A stretch of DNA of 64,000 nucleotides from Modicisalibacter luteus DSM 23508 (GTDB taxonomy: Bacteria > Pseudomonadota > Gammaproteobacteria > Pseudomonadales > Halomonadaceae). The notes beneath the pieces are model-generated. The model saw nothing but the letters and a program-made list of their open reading frames with translations. It searched no databases and was not told the DNA's origin. Within the stretch, counting starts at the first letter, position 1; every line of letters begins with the position of its first letter. Position numbers and translations under genes: made by a program. This document shows positions 54,234-64,000 of the stretch, one piece after another. Where the stretch lies: contig NZ_KB900000.1 in the NCBI RefSeq assembly GCF_000378505.1, positions 109,093 through 173,092 of the forward strand, written 5' to 3'.

Positions 54234-55637
54234 ATGGATATCGATGCCGCGATCCTCAGGACGGTCGTCGACACGGCCCACGATCACTTGTTCATTGCAG
54301 CTGCCGATGGTCGGATACTGCATGTAAGTCCCGGGTGTGCAGCCGTCTACGGCTTGAGCCGGGAAGAGCTCAAATCCAGCACCGTTCACGATCTGGTGAC
54401 TCAGGGTGTCTTACGTCCCTCGGTGACCGAGGAGGTGTTGCGTACCCATCGCCCGGCACAACTGATGCAGCAGACGGGGACCGGGCGCAGGGTCATTGCC
54501 GAGGCCTATCCGGTATTCGTCGAGGGGGAGCTGGTACGTGTGGTGTCGCGCTCGATGGACCTGACCGATGTGCAACTGTTGCAGGATGAATACACACTGC
54601 TTCAGCAGCGCTTCAGTGAACATCTGAAGCGCGGTGCCGAAGCCTCGCTAGACGATGAATTGTCTCTGGATTCGCTACAAGTACGCAGCGACGTGATGCG
54701 GGAAATCGCCCTACTGCTCAAGCGCGTTGCGCCCAGCGATGCCACCGTGCTGATGCTCGGCGAGTCGGGGGTTGGCAAGACGGCCTTCGCCCGACAGCTG
54801 CACCGCTGGAGCCGGCGTGGCCAAGGGCCGTTTATCGATGTCAATTGCGCGGCGATTCCCGAGTCGTTATTCGAATCCGAAATGTTCGGTTATCAACCCG
54901 GGGCATTTAGCGGCGCCGCCCGCCAAGGCAAGGCGGGAGTGCTGGAGATGGCTGACGGTGGCACGCTGTTTCTCGATGAGATTGCCGAACTGCCGCTGGT
55001 CATGCAGACCAAACTACTCAAGGTCATACAGGACGGCTACCTGACCCGGTTGGGTGATACCCAACCCCGGCGGGTCGACTTCCGGTTGGTGGTCGCTACG
55101 AACCAGAACCTGGCTCACCGTGTCGAGAGCGGAGAGTTCCGTCTCGACCTGTACTACCGGCTCAACGTGATTCCCGTCACGCTGCCCCCATTGCGGGAAC
55201 GTCGCGAGGACATTCCCGCGCTCGTCGAGCTACAACTCGAACGGCTCAATCAGCGATATGACCAGACCAAGGTGCTTCATCCTTCTCTATGGGCCGAGCT
55301 GATGGGCCGCGACTGGCCTGGTAATGTGCGCGAACTCGAGAACTGGCTTGAGCGGGCCTGGTTGGCGGCGCCAGGTGGCGTCATTGGCGCGCCGGGTGAA
55401 GAGGGGCAGGCGACGTTGTCGACCCCTGCCAGTGTGAGTGTCGGTGGGGATAGTGCTGTGCTGGCCGAAGGCCAGACTCTGCGGCAAGCCATGGAGGCTT
55501 ATGAAAGCCGTATTCTGGCCTCGTTGTGCCTGACGGCAAGAAGCACCTACGAGATCGCCCAGCGCTTGGGAATCAGCCAGCCCAGTGTGGTTCGTAAGCT
55601 GCGCAGGCATGGCTTGCGTTGCGAAGGCAAACACTAG
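54234..55637 (+). CDS. Sigma-54-dependent transcriptional activator (PAS-AAA-HTH)
   Basis: Enhancer-binding protein of 467 residues. Residues about 8-115 form a PAS domain (DHLFIAAADGRILHVSPGC, YGLSREEL). The AAA+ domain spans about 148-380 with Walker A GESGVGKT at 176-183, the sigma-54 contact loop as GAFSGA at 223-228 (usually GAFTGA), and Walker B GGTLFLDEI at 242-250. A C-terminal HTH of TyrR/Fis type reads STYEIAQRLGISQPSVVRKLRR. No receiver domain is present, so a small ligand probably binds the PAS domain. GGAGAGC precedes the ATG. Its divergence from the gbuA operon and that operon's sigma-54 promoter make it the likely activator. Confidence 0.93.
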   Translation: MDIDAAILRTVVDTAHDHLFIAAADGRILHVSPGCAAVYGLSREELKSSTVHDLVTQGVLRPSVTEEVLRTHRPAQLMQQTGTGRRVIAEAYPVFVEGELVRVVSRSMDLTDVQLLQDEYTLLQQRFSEHLKRGAEASLDDELSLDSLQVRSDVMREIALLLKRVAPSDATVLMLGESGVGKTAFARQLHRWSRRGQGPFIDVNCAAIPESLFESEMFGYQPGAFSGAARQGKAGVLEMADGGTLFLDEIAELPLVMQTKLLKVIQDGYLTRLGDTQPRRVDFRLVVATNQNLAHRVESGEFRLDLYYRLNVIPVTLPPLRERREDIPALVELQLERLNQRYDQTKVLHPSLWAELMGRDWPGNVRELENWLERAWLAAPGGVIGAPGEEGQATLSTPASVSVGGDSAVLAEGQTLRQAMEAYESRILASLCLTARSTYEIAQRLGISQPSVVRKLRRHGLRCEGKH

Positions 55638-55649
55638 GTGCAAACGAAA

Positions 55650-55673
55650 GACACCCCGCCAGGGCGGGGTGTC
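55650..55673. terminator. Terminator between the activator gene and secF
   Basis: An 11-bp stem, GACACCCCGCC / GGCGGGGTGTC, with a minimal loop. On the minus strand it is followed by TTTCGTTTG, so it probably ends the secDF transcript and also separates the convergent activator gene. Confidence 0.75.
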
Positions 55674-55693
55674 TATGTCAGACGCCTGCCCGA

Positions 55694-56602
55694 TCAGGGC
55701 AATTCTTCCTCCTCGACATTTTCCTTCTTCGCCGGGATCAGGTCCTCGCGTTGCAACTTGAGCACGATAAGCAGTGCTGAAGCGACGTAGACGGAAGAGA
55801 AGGTCCCGATGCCCACCCCGATGATCAAGGCCAGGGCGAAGTTGTGGATCATGTCGCCACCCAGCAGCAGGAGGGCGAGCAAAACCAGCAATGTGGTGCC
55901 GGAGGTTGCCAGGGTGCGTGCCAGCGTCTGATTGATGGCGTCGTTGAAAATTGCCGCCATGTCATCGGTGCGCGACTTGCGAATGTTCTCGCGAATCCGG
56001 TCGTAGACGATGATGGTGTCGTTCAACGAGTAGCCGATGACCGCCAGGATCGCCGCCAGTACCGTAAGGTCGAAGTCGAGCTGGAACAGCGAGAAAACAC
56101 CGAGCACGATAATTACATCGTGAACTAGGGCCAGCAGGGCGCCGAAGGCGAACTTGTACTGGAAGCGAAAGGCCACGTAGAGCATCACCACGCCAAGCGC
56201 CACCAGCATGCCCAGGCCGCTCTGGTCACGCAGCTGGTCGCCGACCTGGGCGCCGACGAACTCGGCACGTACCAGGTCGACGCTCTCACCGGTCTGGCGC
56301 AGAATCTGCGTGACCTGCTCGCCCACGCCAGGATCGAAGGCCTGCTGCAATCGCACCAGTACCTCGTTGGCACTGCCGAAAGTCTGTACCGAGACATCCT
56401 GAAAACCGGCGCTTTCCAGCGTCTGGCGTACGACATCCAGCGCCGGGGCTGTGGCATAGCGGACTTCCACCAGCGTGCCCCCGGTGAAATCCAAGCCCAG
56501 ATTCAGCTGCTGTAGGAACAGCGTGATAAGGGAGATGAGCAGCAGCACGCCTGAGCCGATGAAGGCCAGGCGGCGTTTGCCCATGAAGTCGAACTGTCGC
56601 AT
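55694..56602 (-). CDS. secF: Protein translocase subunit SecF
   Basis: With SecD it uses the proton-motive force to help pull exported proteins through SecYEG. The 302-residue product has six membrane segments and the SecF signature LGLDFTGGTLVEVRY after TM1. VIGYSLNDTIIVYDRIREN is in the TM4-TM5 region. The C-terminus is acidic (NVEEEELP). It follows secD by 12 bases. Confidence 0.96.
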   Translation of the reverse strand: MRQFDFMGKRRLAFIGSGVLLLISLITLFLQQLNLGLDFTGGTLVEVRYATAPALDVVRQTLESAGFQDVSVQTFGSANEVLVRLQQAFDPGVGEQVTQILRQTGESVDLVRAEFVGAQVGDQLRDQSGLGMLVALGVVMLYVAFRFQYKFAFGALLALVHDVIIVLGVFSLFQLDFDLTVLAAILAVIGYSLNDTIIVYDRIRENIRKSRTDDMAAIFNDAINQTLARTLATSGTTLLVLLALLLLGGDMIHNFALALIIGVGIGTFSSVYVASALLIVLKLQREDLIPAKKENVEEEELP

Positions 56603-56614
56603 CGCGTTGCCCCT

Positions 56615-58465
56615 TCAGATCCAGAGTTTCTTCACCGGCTTGCCGCCGACTGACAGGTTGACGATGGCGCGCGACACCATGATGGCCGTGAACATCGACG
56701 TCAGGATGCCCAACGACAGAGTCACAGCGAAGCCTTTCACCGGGCCCGTGCCGATCGAGAACAGTATCACCGCAACCAGCAGGGTCGTGAGGTTACCGTC
56801 GATGATCGAGGTGAACGCGCGTTCGTAGCCGGCATGAATGGCCTGCTGAATGGGCATCTTGGCACGTATCTCCTCGCGTATGCGCTCGAAAATCAGCACG
56901 TTGGCGTCCACCGCCATGCCCAGGGTCAGTACGATACCGGCAATGCCCGGTAGCGTCAGTGTGGCACCCAGCATGGACAGAGCAGCGAGCAGCAGAATCA
57001 GGTTGGTCGCCAGGGCCAGGTTGGCCACAATACCGAACGCCTTGTAGCGCACCAGCATGAACAGCACTATCAGCAACATGCCGATCTCTACCGAGAGGAT
57101 GCCCTGCTCGATGTTGGCCTTGCCCAGGCTGGGGCCGATGGTGCGCTCGGCGACGAAGTAGATCGGCGCTGCCAGCGACCCGGAGCGCAGCAGCAGGGCC
57201 AGTTCCTCGGCTTCGGTGGGCGAGTCCAGGCCAGTGATGCGGAAGCTGTTCCCCAAGGCGCTCTGGATAGTGGCCAGGCTGATGATGCCGCGCTCGGTAT
57301 AGGGCACGCGCTGCTCGACCATCTCACCATCCTGCATGACCATTCGGGTGCGCGTCTGGTTGTCGATGTAGATCACCGCCATGCCACGCCCGATGTTGCT
57401 ACGCGTCGCACGGTTCATCAGTGTGCCGCCGGTCCCGTCAAGGTTGATGTTAACCTGCGGACGCCCGTTCTCGTCGAAGCTGCGGCTGGCACTGGAAACG
57501 CTGTCGCCAGTGATAATGACGTCGCGCATCACCTCGGCGGTACGGTTATCGCTGTTGCGGAACGCAATGGTTTCGGTCTCGTTGGCCGGGGTATCGGGGC
57601 GTGCGGCGAGACGGAATTCCAGGTTGGCGGTGGCGCCTACCACGCGCTTGGCTGCGGCAGTGTCCTGCACGCCAGGCAGCTCGACAACGATGCGGTTGGG
57701 CCCCTGGCGCTGAACCAGTGGCTCGGCCACGCCGAGCTCATTGACGCGGTTGCGCAGTGTGGTCAGGTTCTGGTTGATCGCGTAGTCCTGGATCTCGTTG
57801 ACCTGCTGTTCGGTCAAGGTCATCGCCAACACGGCACCACGACCGCCGTCACGGTTCTCGTATTGGAAATTCGGAAATTCTCGACTGATGACTGCTCGAG
57901 CCTGGCTGCGATCTTCCTCATTGGCCAAAGTAATCGTCAGGGTCCGGCCATCTACCGTGGTGTCACGGTAACGGATACGCTCATCGCGCAAGCTTTCGCG
58001 GATTGCACTGGCGTTGACTTCGAGACGCTGGGTGAGAGCAGCCTCCATGTCGACTTCCAGAGCGAAGTGCACGCCGCCGCGCAGGTCTAGGCCCAGGTTC
58101 ATTGGCGAGGCACCGAGGCTCTCGAGCCAGCCCGGGGTCGACTCGGCGAGGTTGAGCGCAACGGTGTAGTTTTCGCCCAGCGCCTGGTTGACGATATCGC
58201 GAGCGGCAAGCTGTTGCTCGGCGTCCTGCAGGCGAATCAGCGTGCTGCTGGCCTCCTGCTCGATGCGCTGGACCTCGATGCCGGCCTCGTCGAGTGCGCT
58301 GCGCAGGCGTTCGAGCTGTCGTTCGTCCAGGGATACGTCGCTACGGGCGCTGCTGATCTGGACTGCCGGATCTTCAGGGAATAGGTTGGGTAATGCGTAG
58401 ATCAGGCCGATGAGGAGAACGATAAGTATCAGCAGATACTTCCACAGGGGATAACGGTTGAGCAT
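56615..58465 (-). CDS. secD: Protein translocase subunit SecD
   Basis: Large partner of SecF. The 616-residue product has TM1 near the N-terminus and a large periplasmic region that includes LGLDLRGGVHFALEVDM and the P1 head. The C-terminal five membrane segments include GMAVDANVLIFERIREE and GTGPVKGFAVTLSLGILTSMFTA. Length is normal. It is the middle gene of yajC-secD-secF. Confidence 0.96.
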   Translation of the reverse strand: MLNRYPLWKYLLILIVLLIGLIYALPNLFPEDPAVQISSARSDVSLDERQLERLRSALDEAGIEVQRIEQEASSTLIRLQDAEQQLAARDIVNQALGENYTVALNLAESTPGWLESLGASPMNLGLDLRGGVHFALEVDMEAALTQRLEVNASAIRESLRDERIRYRDTTVDGRTLTITLANEEDRSQARAVISREFPNFQYENRDGGRGAVLAMTLTEQQVNEIQDYAINQNLTTLRNRVNELGVAEPLVQRQGPNRIVVELPGVQDTAAAKRVVGATANLEFRLAARPDTPANETETIAFRNSDNRTAEVMRDVIITGDSVSSASRSFDENGRPQVNINLDGTGGTLMNRATRSNIGRGMAVIYIDNQTRTRMVMQDGEMVEQRVPYTERGIISLATIQSALGNSFRITGLDSPTEAEELALLLRSGSLAAPIYFVAERTIGPSLGKANIEQGILSVEIGMLLIVLFMLVRYKAFGIVANLALATNLILLLAALSMLGATLTLPGIAGIVLTLGMAVDANVLIFERIREEIRAKMPIQQAIHAGYERAFTSIIDGNLTTLLVAVILFSIGTGPVKGFAVTLSLGILTSMFTAIMVSRAIVNLSVGGKPVKKLWI

Positions 58466-58500
58466 GGAAGCCCTGTCCTTGTTGCTGATGCAGAAAAGAC

Positions 58501-58525
58501 GCTGCCGGCAAGGGAGCCCGGCAGC
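58501..58525 (-). other. Hairpin between yajC and secD
   Basis: GCTGCCGG and CCGGCAGC arms flank a 9-base loop. On the minus strand the hairpin is followed by GTCTTTTCTGC. It could be a partial terminator that lowers secDF relative to yajC. Confidence 0.55.
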
Positions 58526-58532
58526 GAGGGGA

Positions 58533-58862
58533 TCAGATGGACTTCAATGTGCCTTTGGGCAGGACCGCAGCGACGGCATTCTTCTGCACGTTGACTTCGG
58601 TGCCTTCGGCGATTTCCATGGCGATGAACTCATCGTTCACCTTGGTAACGCGGCCGATCAGGCCACCGCCGATGACTATTTCGTCGCCCTTGGTCAGACC
58701 GTTGATCAACTGCTTATGCTGCTTGGCACGCTTGGACTGCGGACGCCACAGCAGGAAATAGAAGATCAGCACGAAGCCGACCAGCATGATGATCTGGGCC
58801 ATGCCGCCACCCGCGGGCGCGCCGCCTTCGGCATGCGCCTGGGAAATGAAGAAATCCAGCAT
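58533..58862 (-). CDS. yajC: Preprotein translocase accessory subunit YajC
   Basis: Small inner-membrane partner of SecDF. The ATG at 58862 gives 109 residues starting MLDFFISQAHAEGG, preceded by GGAGA. One membrane segment at about 23-39 ends FYFLLWRPQ, which is followed by SKRAKQHKQLINGLTKGDEIV and GGLIGRVTKV, all typical of YajC. It lies between tgt and secD in the conserved queA-tgt-yajC-secD-secF order. Confidence 0.95.
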   Translation of the reverse strand: MLDFFISQAHAEGGAPAGGGMAQIIMLVGFVLIFYFLLWRPQSKRAKQHKQLINGLTKGDEIVIGGGLIGRVTKVNDEFIAMEIAEGTEVNVQKNAVAAVLPKGTLKSI

Positions 58863-58950
58863 TTGTTGTCGTCTCCCGGACAAGTGAGAAAGTTGCAGAG
58901 ATTTGGCTGGGCGTCATGCGTCCAGCCGGTAAACGGGTCTTCCTGACCGT

Positions 58951-61147
<2,197 letters not shown>

Positions 61148-61260
61148 GGATGAAGAAAGGCCAGAGCTTATGAATGAGGCATTGACGGTCCTGCGCTCGG
61201 CTGAACCGTTTGGACAGGGCGACTATAATAGCCGAGCAGGACGATGAAGTCAGTCCGCCA

Positions 61261-61288
61261 TTGACGTTACGATTCAGCTCCGTATAAT
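61261..61288 (+). promoter_or_regulatory. Promoter of the tRNA-Leu gene
   Basis: TTGACG at 61261-61266 and a perfect TATAAT at 61283-61288 are spaced 16 bases. The tRNA begins 12 bases later. Confidence 0.75.
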
Positions 61289-61299
61289 GCGATTCCGCT

Positions 61300-61386
61300 G
61301 CCGGTGTGGCGGAATTGGTAGACGCAGCGGATTCAAAATCCGCCGCTAGCGATAGCGTGTCGGTTCGAGTCCGACCACCGGCACCA
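61300..61386 (+). tRNA. tRNA-Leu (anticodon CAA)
   Basis: An 87-base class II tRNA. The acceptor stem pairs GCCGGTG with CACCGGC and is followed by A and an encoded CCA. The anticodon loop TTCAAAA has anticodon CAA at 61334-61336, closed by a GCGGA/TCCGC stem. The long variable arm CGCTAGCGATAGCG and the T-loop GGTTCGAGTCC are present. It reads UUG leucine codons. Confidence 0.96.
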
Positions 61387-61463
61387 CTTCCAAAATAGAT
61401 TTATAGCTTCGTTCTCCTCCTCTCGTTTCAGCCTTGTTGTTGCTTGGCCGCAGAAGGCCATGT

Positions 61464-61685
61464 TTAGACTTGGTAGCTGAACCCATATTTATCTAGGCCC
61501 GCATCGAGCATGTGAGTGTGGCGACTCGTCACGATCAGGCTCGAATGGTTCAGTAGATCCTTGGCCGTCGTCATGCTTTCTCTGGCTTGAGTCAGCAGAC
61601 GCGCATAGCTGTGCCGCAAGGCGATTACCTTCTCTTCGATGCTATGCCTGCCGATCAGGGATTGCCTGGAGTAGCTCGCCCAGTT
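61464..61685 (-). pseudogene. Relic resembling the C-terminus of a tyrosine recombinase
   Basis: A stop-to-stop frame of 73 codons without a start codon. Its middle reads LRHSYARLLTQA, then 11 residues later KDLLNHSSLIVTSRHTHML. This spacing matches the integrase pattern LRHTFA...ELLGHSS...T..YTH, but the usual H before LRH and the nucleophilic tyrosine are replaced (I and H). It lies 78 bases after tRNA-Leu, a common island integration spot. A 9-bp inverted repeat, CGGCTTCCA/TGGAAGCCG (61692-61700 and 61741-61749), lies next to it. Nothing else was found in the 391-base gap 61387-61777. Confidence 0.4.
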
Positions 61686-61777
61686 TTAGGACGGCTTCCA
61701 AGCTAGCTCCCCTTCACATTGTTGAGGTTAACCGCTGCACTGGAAGCCGCTGTATTAACGGTCGGTTCGAATTGTTG

Positions 61778-63034
61778 TTAGCGTTCCGGTTTCTCCTTTT
61801 CGGGACTGACCGATCCCTGATGACCAAGCGGATCGGCCTGGTCCAGACGCGGATGGTTGTCGAGAAATTCCCGGTGCGGATCCGGCAGGGCGTCTAGCGC
61901 CTGGATAGTGCGGGTCAGGCCATGTATGGCTGCTAGTAGATCCTGCGTGTTACCTGTCTCAGAGATCGTATGCATGTTGCGGATAGGGAAGCCAATGGAC
62001 GTGGCGGCACAGTCTACGGCGGCCAGCACGCCGGCCATGCCGTCGGTGCCCGTGTCCGCTCCCACAATATCGCGCTGCATAGGGATGCCATGCTTCTTCG
62101 CAGTACTCGCGATGATTCGGTTCAACTGCTCGCTGGCGATGGCGCCAACCGACATGGTGAAACCCTTGCCCATTTCCAGCGGCTGCATACGTCTATCGCC
62201 GATGCCCGGCGCTGCCACGTAGTCGTGGTTCACGTCCACGCCGATTAGCACATCGGGCTTGAGTTCACCGGCCAGTACCCGGCTGCCGAAACGGCCGATT
62301 TCTTCATAGCTGGCGATGGCATAAAGCACGCGTACCTGCCGGGTGCCGCCTGCCTCGGCGATCAGTCGTGCGACTTCGGCCGTGACAAAGCAGCCCAGGC
62401 CGTTATCCAGATAGGCGCCATAAAAGGTGTTGGGGCTGAAACCGGGGCGGATGGGTCGGTTCAGGAGGATAGAATCACCGGGGCGTACGCCCAGATTCAG
62501 CACCTGCTGTTTTTTGTTCTCGCCATGGATCTGCAAATCCAGATATATCTGCTCCTTACTAATGCCTTTTTCGCCCGAGCGGACAGCCGGATCGGCGAAA
62601 TGAATGGCTCCCAGCGCTTCCACCGTTCCGCCCTCGATTATGCGATAACTGCCCGGCGCCTCGGGATCTTCGCTAAACAGCTTGACCTCGTGGCCGACCA
62701 CGACCGTGGGAAGAAAGGCATCGGTATTAATCCAGATCTTGCCGTCATCGCCGATGCTGCGCACCTGCATGCGAATCTTGTCGGCGTGACCGATGATCAT
62801 CACCTTGAGCAGATCTTCCCGGCCCGGGTGGGAGTCCAGCACGATGCCGGCATGCCCCTTGAACTGATGAATATGCCAGTCGTCGGGGGCGAATGACTCG
62901 AAATGCGGCTTGAGAACCCCGTAAGTCATGGCGCCTTCCAGCCCGACCGGGCTGGGCGCGGCCAGAATACGGCGCATCAGATCGAACTGCTCATCTGGCA
63001 TTGGCCGGGTCCAGGGCGGATTCGTTTCGTCCAT
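61778..63034 (-). CDS. M42-family metallopeptidase
   Basis: A dimetal aminopeptidase-like protein of 418 residues. The first metal histidine is in MIIGHADKIRM, where active glutamyl aminopeptidases read GHxDE. A bridging aspartate lies in YGAYLDNGLGC, and SYEEIGRFGS supplies the catalytic and ligand glutamates. VDVNHDY and HTISETG supply the remaining ligands. An inserted domain occupies roughly residues 100-200. M42 enzymes form large tetrahedral aminopeptidase particles. It stands alone downstream of tRNA-Leu. Confidence 0.88.
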   Translation of the reverse strand: MDETNPPWTRPMPDEQFDLMRRILAAPSPVGLEGAMTYGVLKPHFESFAPDDWHIHQFKGHAGIVLDSHPGREDLLKVMIIGHADKIRMQVRSIGDDGKIWINTDAFLPTVVVGHEVKLFSEDPEAPGSYRIIEGGTVEALGAIHFADPAVRSGEKGISKEQIYLDLQIHGENKKQQVLNLGVRPGDSILLNRPIRPGFSPNTFYGAYLDNGLGCFVTAEVARLIAEAGGTRQVRVLYAIASYEEIGRFGSRVLAGELKPDVLIGVDVNHDYVAAPGIGDRRMQPLEMGKGFTMSVGAIASEQLNRIIASTAKKHGIPMQRDIVGADTGTDGMAGVLAAVDCAATSIGFPIRNMHTISETGNTQDLLAAIHGLTRTIQALDALPDPHREFLDNHPRLDQADPLGHQGSVSPEKEKPER

Positions 63035-63142
63035 GTGGTCTTCTCTTTTCCAAGTATGAAGTAAGACTGTCTTCCAGCTTGGCAGATTCCCAGCGGAAGA
63101 GATGCGATGATGCCCAAATGTAAACGTACCATGAGGATATCG

Positions 63143-63571
63143 ATGAGACTCTGGTCACTCCACCCTTGTTATCTGGATACCAAAGGGCTGTTGGCACTCT
63201 GGCGCGAGGGTTTGCTGGCGCAAAAGGTCCTGCAGGGCGCCACGAAAGGGTATCGTCACCATCCGCAACTGACTCGCTTCAAGCGCTGCGAGGACCCGCT
63301 CGGTGCCATGGCCTATTACTTAGGGAGCGTTGTCGACGAGGCGGATCGTCGTGGCTACCGTTTCGACAGGAGCAAGATCGTCGACAGCTTCTATACTGGC
63401 CGGCTGACGGTGACGAGTGGTCAGGTGAAGTACGAGCTCGGGCATCTTTCCGGTAAGCTGCAGAACCGCGATCCGGTGGCGCACGCTCGCCTACGCGAGG
63501 TGGGCCACGTCAGGCTACACCCGTTGTTCGATGAAGTGGCAGGTGAAATAGAGCCTTGGGAAATCGTCTGA
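63143..63571 (+). CDS. Pyrimidine dimer DNA glycosylase/endonuclease V-like protein
   Basis: A 142-residue protein starting MRLWSLHPCYLDTKGLLALWREGLLAQ, then KGYRHHPQLTRF, the pattern of the bacterial Pyr_excise family related to T4 endonuclease V. T4 EndoV uses its N-terminal threonine as nucleophile; here residue 2 is arginine, so dimer glycosylase activity is not assured. The conserved YHHPQL-type segment and acidic residues remain. The ATG at 63143 gives the family N-terminus; an upstream ATG at 63107 adds 12 residues. No partner genes are adjacent. Confidence 0.8.
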   Translation: MRLWSLHPCYLDTKGLLALWREGLLAQKVLQGATKGYRHHPQLTRFKRCEDPLGAMAYYLGSVVDEADRRGYRFDRSKIVDSFYTGRLTVTSGQVKYELGHLSGKLQNRDPVAHARLREVGHVRLHPLFDEVAGEIEPWEIV

Positions 63572-63809
63572 TGCGGTACGTTGGTCTTCTGCCGAACGGT
63601 GACGCTATAGGTATGCCGCAAGGCATCTGCTGGAGCGTGATGTTCAGCAGAGGTGTCATGTTATCGTCACGAAAAAAGCTTGCTTTAAGAAGGTAGAGGG
63701 CGTTAAAGTACGCATCCGCTGCTGACGACGGGCATACGTGGTTGGCGGTGAAGGTGGCGCAAGGCGCTGTTTCTGTTGGGGTTTTTCTCGGCTCGCTGAG
63801 AAAGGACAA
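63572..63809. other. Gene-free stretch before the tandem promoters
   Basis: No credible gene is seen. Frames on the minus strand here are short and read through promoter-like sequence. The stretch is moderately AT-rich near 63655-63710 (GTCACGAAAAAAGCTTGC) and may hold upstream activating sequence for the promoters that follow. Confidence 0.4.
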
Positions 63810-63837
63810 TTGACAGACACGCCGCATTCGGTAGAAT
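63810..63837 (+). promoter_or_regulatory. Strong promoter P1, outward facing
   Basis: TTGACA (63810-63815) and TAGAAT (63832-63837) are spaced 16 bases, with a GC-rich start region. It is the first of two nearly matching promoters that probably drive an rRNA operon beyond the right edge. Confidence 0.8.
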
Positions 63838-63942
63838 GCACCGCCACGGATCGGGGTTCCCGACAGGGTCGAAGACACGGATTCAGGTGCTTCGGTTCGG
63901 CCAGAATCTTTCGAGATGCCGGCCAGCGGCGAAAACAGCGGC

Positions 63943-63970
63943 TTGACAGCGCGGCCCGGATCGGTAGAAT
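63943..63970 (+). promoter_or_regulatory. Strong promoter P2, outward facing
   Basis: TTGACA (63943-63948) and TAGAAT (63965-63970) again have a 16-base spacer, and TCGG precedes the -10 as it does in P1. The tandem arrangement and GC-rich discriminator fit rRNA promoters. The transcript continues past 64000. Confidence 0.82.
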
Positions 63971-64000
63971 ACGCCCTCTCGCAACGAGGCAGCCCCGAGG

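Noticed and set aside
63510..63878. 122-codon minus-strand frame at the right end
   Set aside because: It overlaps the end of the EndoV-like gene and runs through promoter P1; no protein motif is visible.

Overview
The window is a contiguous piece of a GC-rich gammaproteobacterial chromosome, most probably from Halomonas or a close relative (Halomonadaceae). This rests on gene order and protein style rather than on a marker gene. The signs are a trkA-trkH potassium uptake operon behind def-fmt-rsmB, acidic tails and linkers (Mqo, RodZ), an Mqo with an export signal, and housekeeping clusters in gammaproteobacterial order. Nearly every base is accounted for. No transposon, intact prophage or CRISPR array is visible.

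Layout. 1-4.8 kb: the 5' end of valS, a chemoreceptor, an exported-type malate:quinone oxidoreductase, and holC. 4.8-10.3 kb: pepA, divergent lptF-lptG (LPS export permease), an RDD membrane protein, and bfd/bfr iron storage behind a Fur-like site. 10.3-16.8 kb: purE-purK, a DUF1653 protein, tcdA, truC, a zinc-site-poor sirtuin, a BASS-type transporter and a DTW tRNA-modification enzyme. 16.7-24.3 kb (minus strand): def, fmt, rsmB, dodecin, trkA, trkH and a TraB-like membrane protein. 24.5-31.7 kb: a LysM protein, dprA, tsaC, hemF and aroE, then an M48 lipoprotein protease, a DUF815 ATPase and a lipoprotein. 31.8-46.4 kb: the conserved block suhB / trmJ - cysE - iscR-iscS-iscA - ndk - rlmN - pilW - rodZ - ispG - hisS - yfgM - bamB - der. 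46.5-55.6 kb: an accessory catabolic operon with its own sigma-54 activator. 55.7-61.2 kb: yajC, secD, secF, tgt and queA. 61.3-64 kb: tRNA-Leu(CAA), an integrase-like relic, an M42 peptidase, an endonuclease V-like protein, and two near-identical strong promoters that point out of the window, probably toward an rRNA operon.

The most interesting accessory system is the six-gene minus-strand operon at 46468-54045. It encodes a guanidinobutyrase (GbuA type), a YjiH-type membrane protein, a 2-ketoarginine decarboxylase (AruI type), an NCS1-type permease, a metallo-beta-lactamase-fold hydrolase and an aminoaldehyde dehydrogenase. Together these would take 2-ketoarginine through 4-guanidinobutyraldehyde and 4-guanidinobutyrate to GABA plus urea. 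A canonical -24/-12 sigma-54 promoter sits 46 bases upstream of gbuA. Palindromes lie between it and a divergent PAS-AAA-HTH activator. The arginine transaminase that normally starts this route is absent here.

Three housekeeping loci also depart from textbook form. The isc locus has iscR, iscS and iscA but no iscU, hscB, hscA or fdx, and its IscS stops about 22 residues early, at the segment that docks IscU in E. coli. The SuhB homologue has lost its catalytic metal-binding motif. The CobB-type sirtuin lacks the zinc-binding cysteines. All identifications come from reading the sequence; no database search was run.
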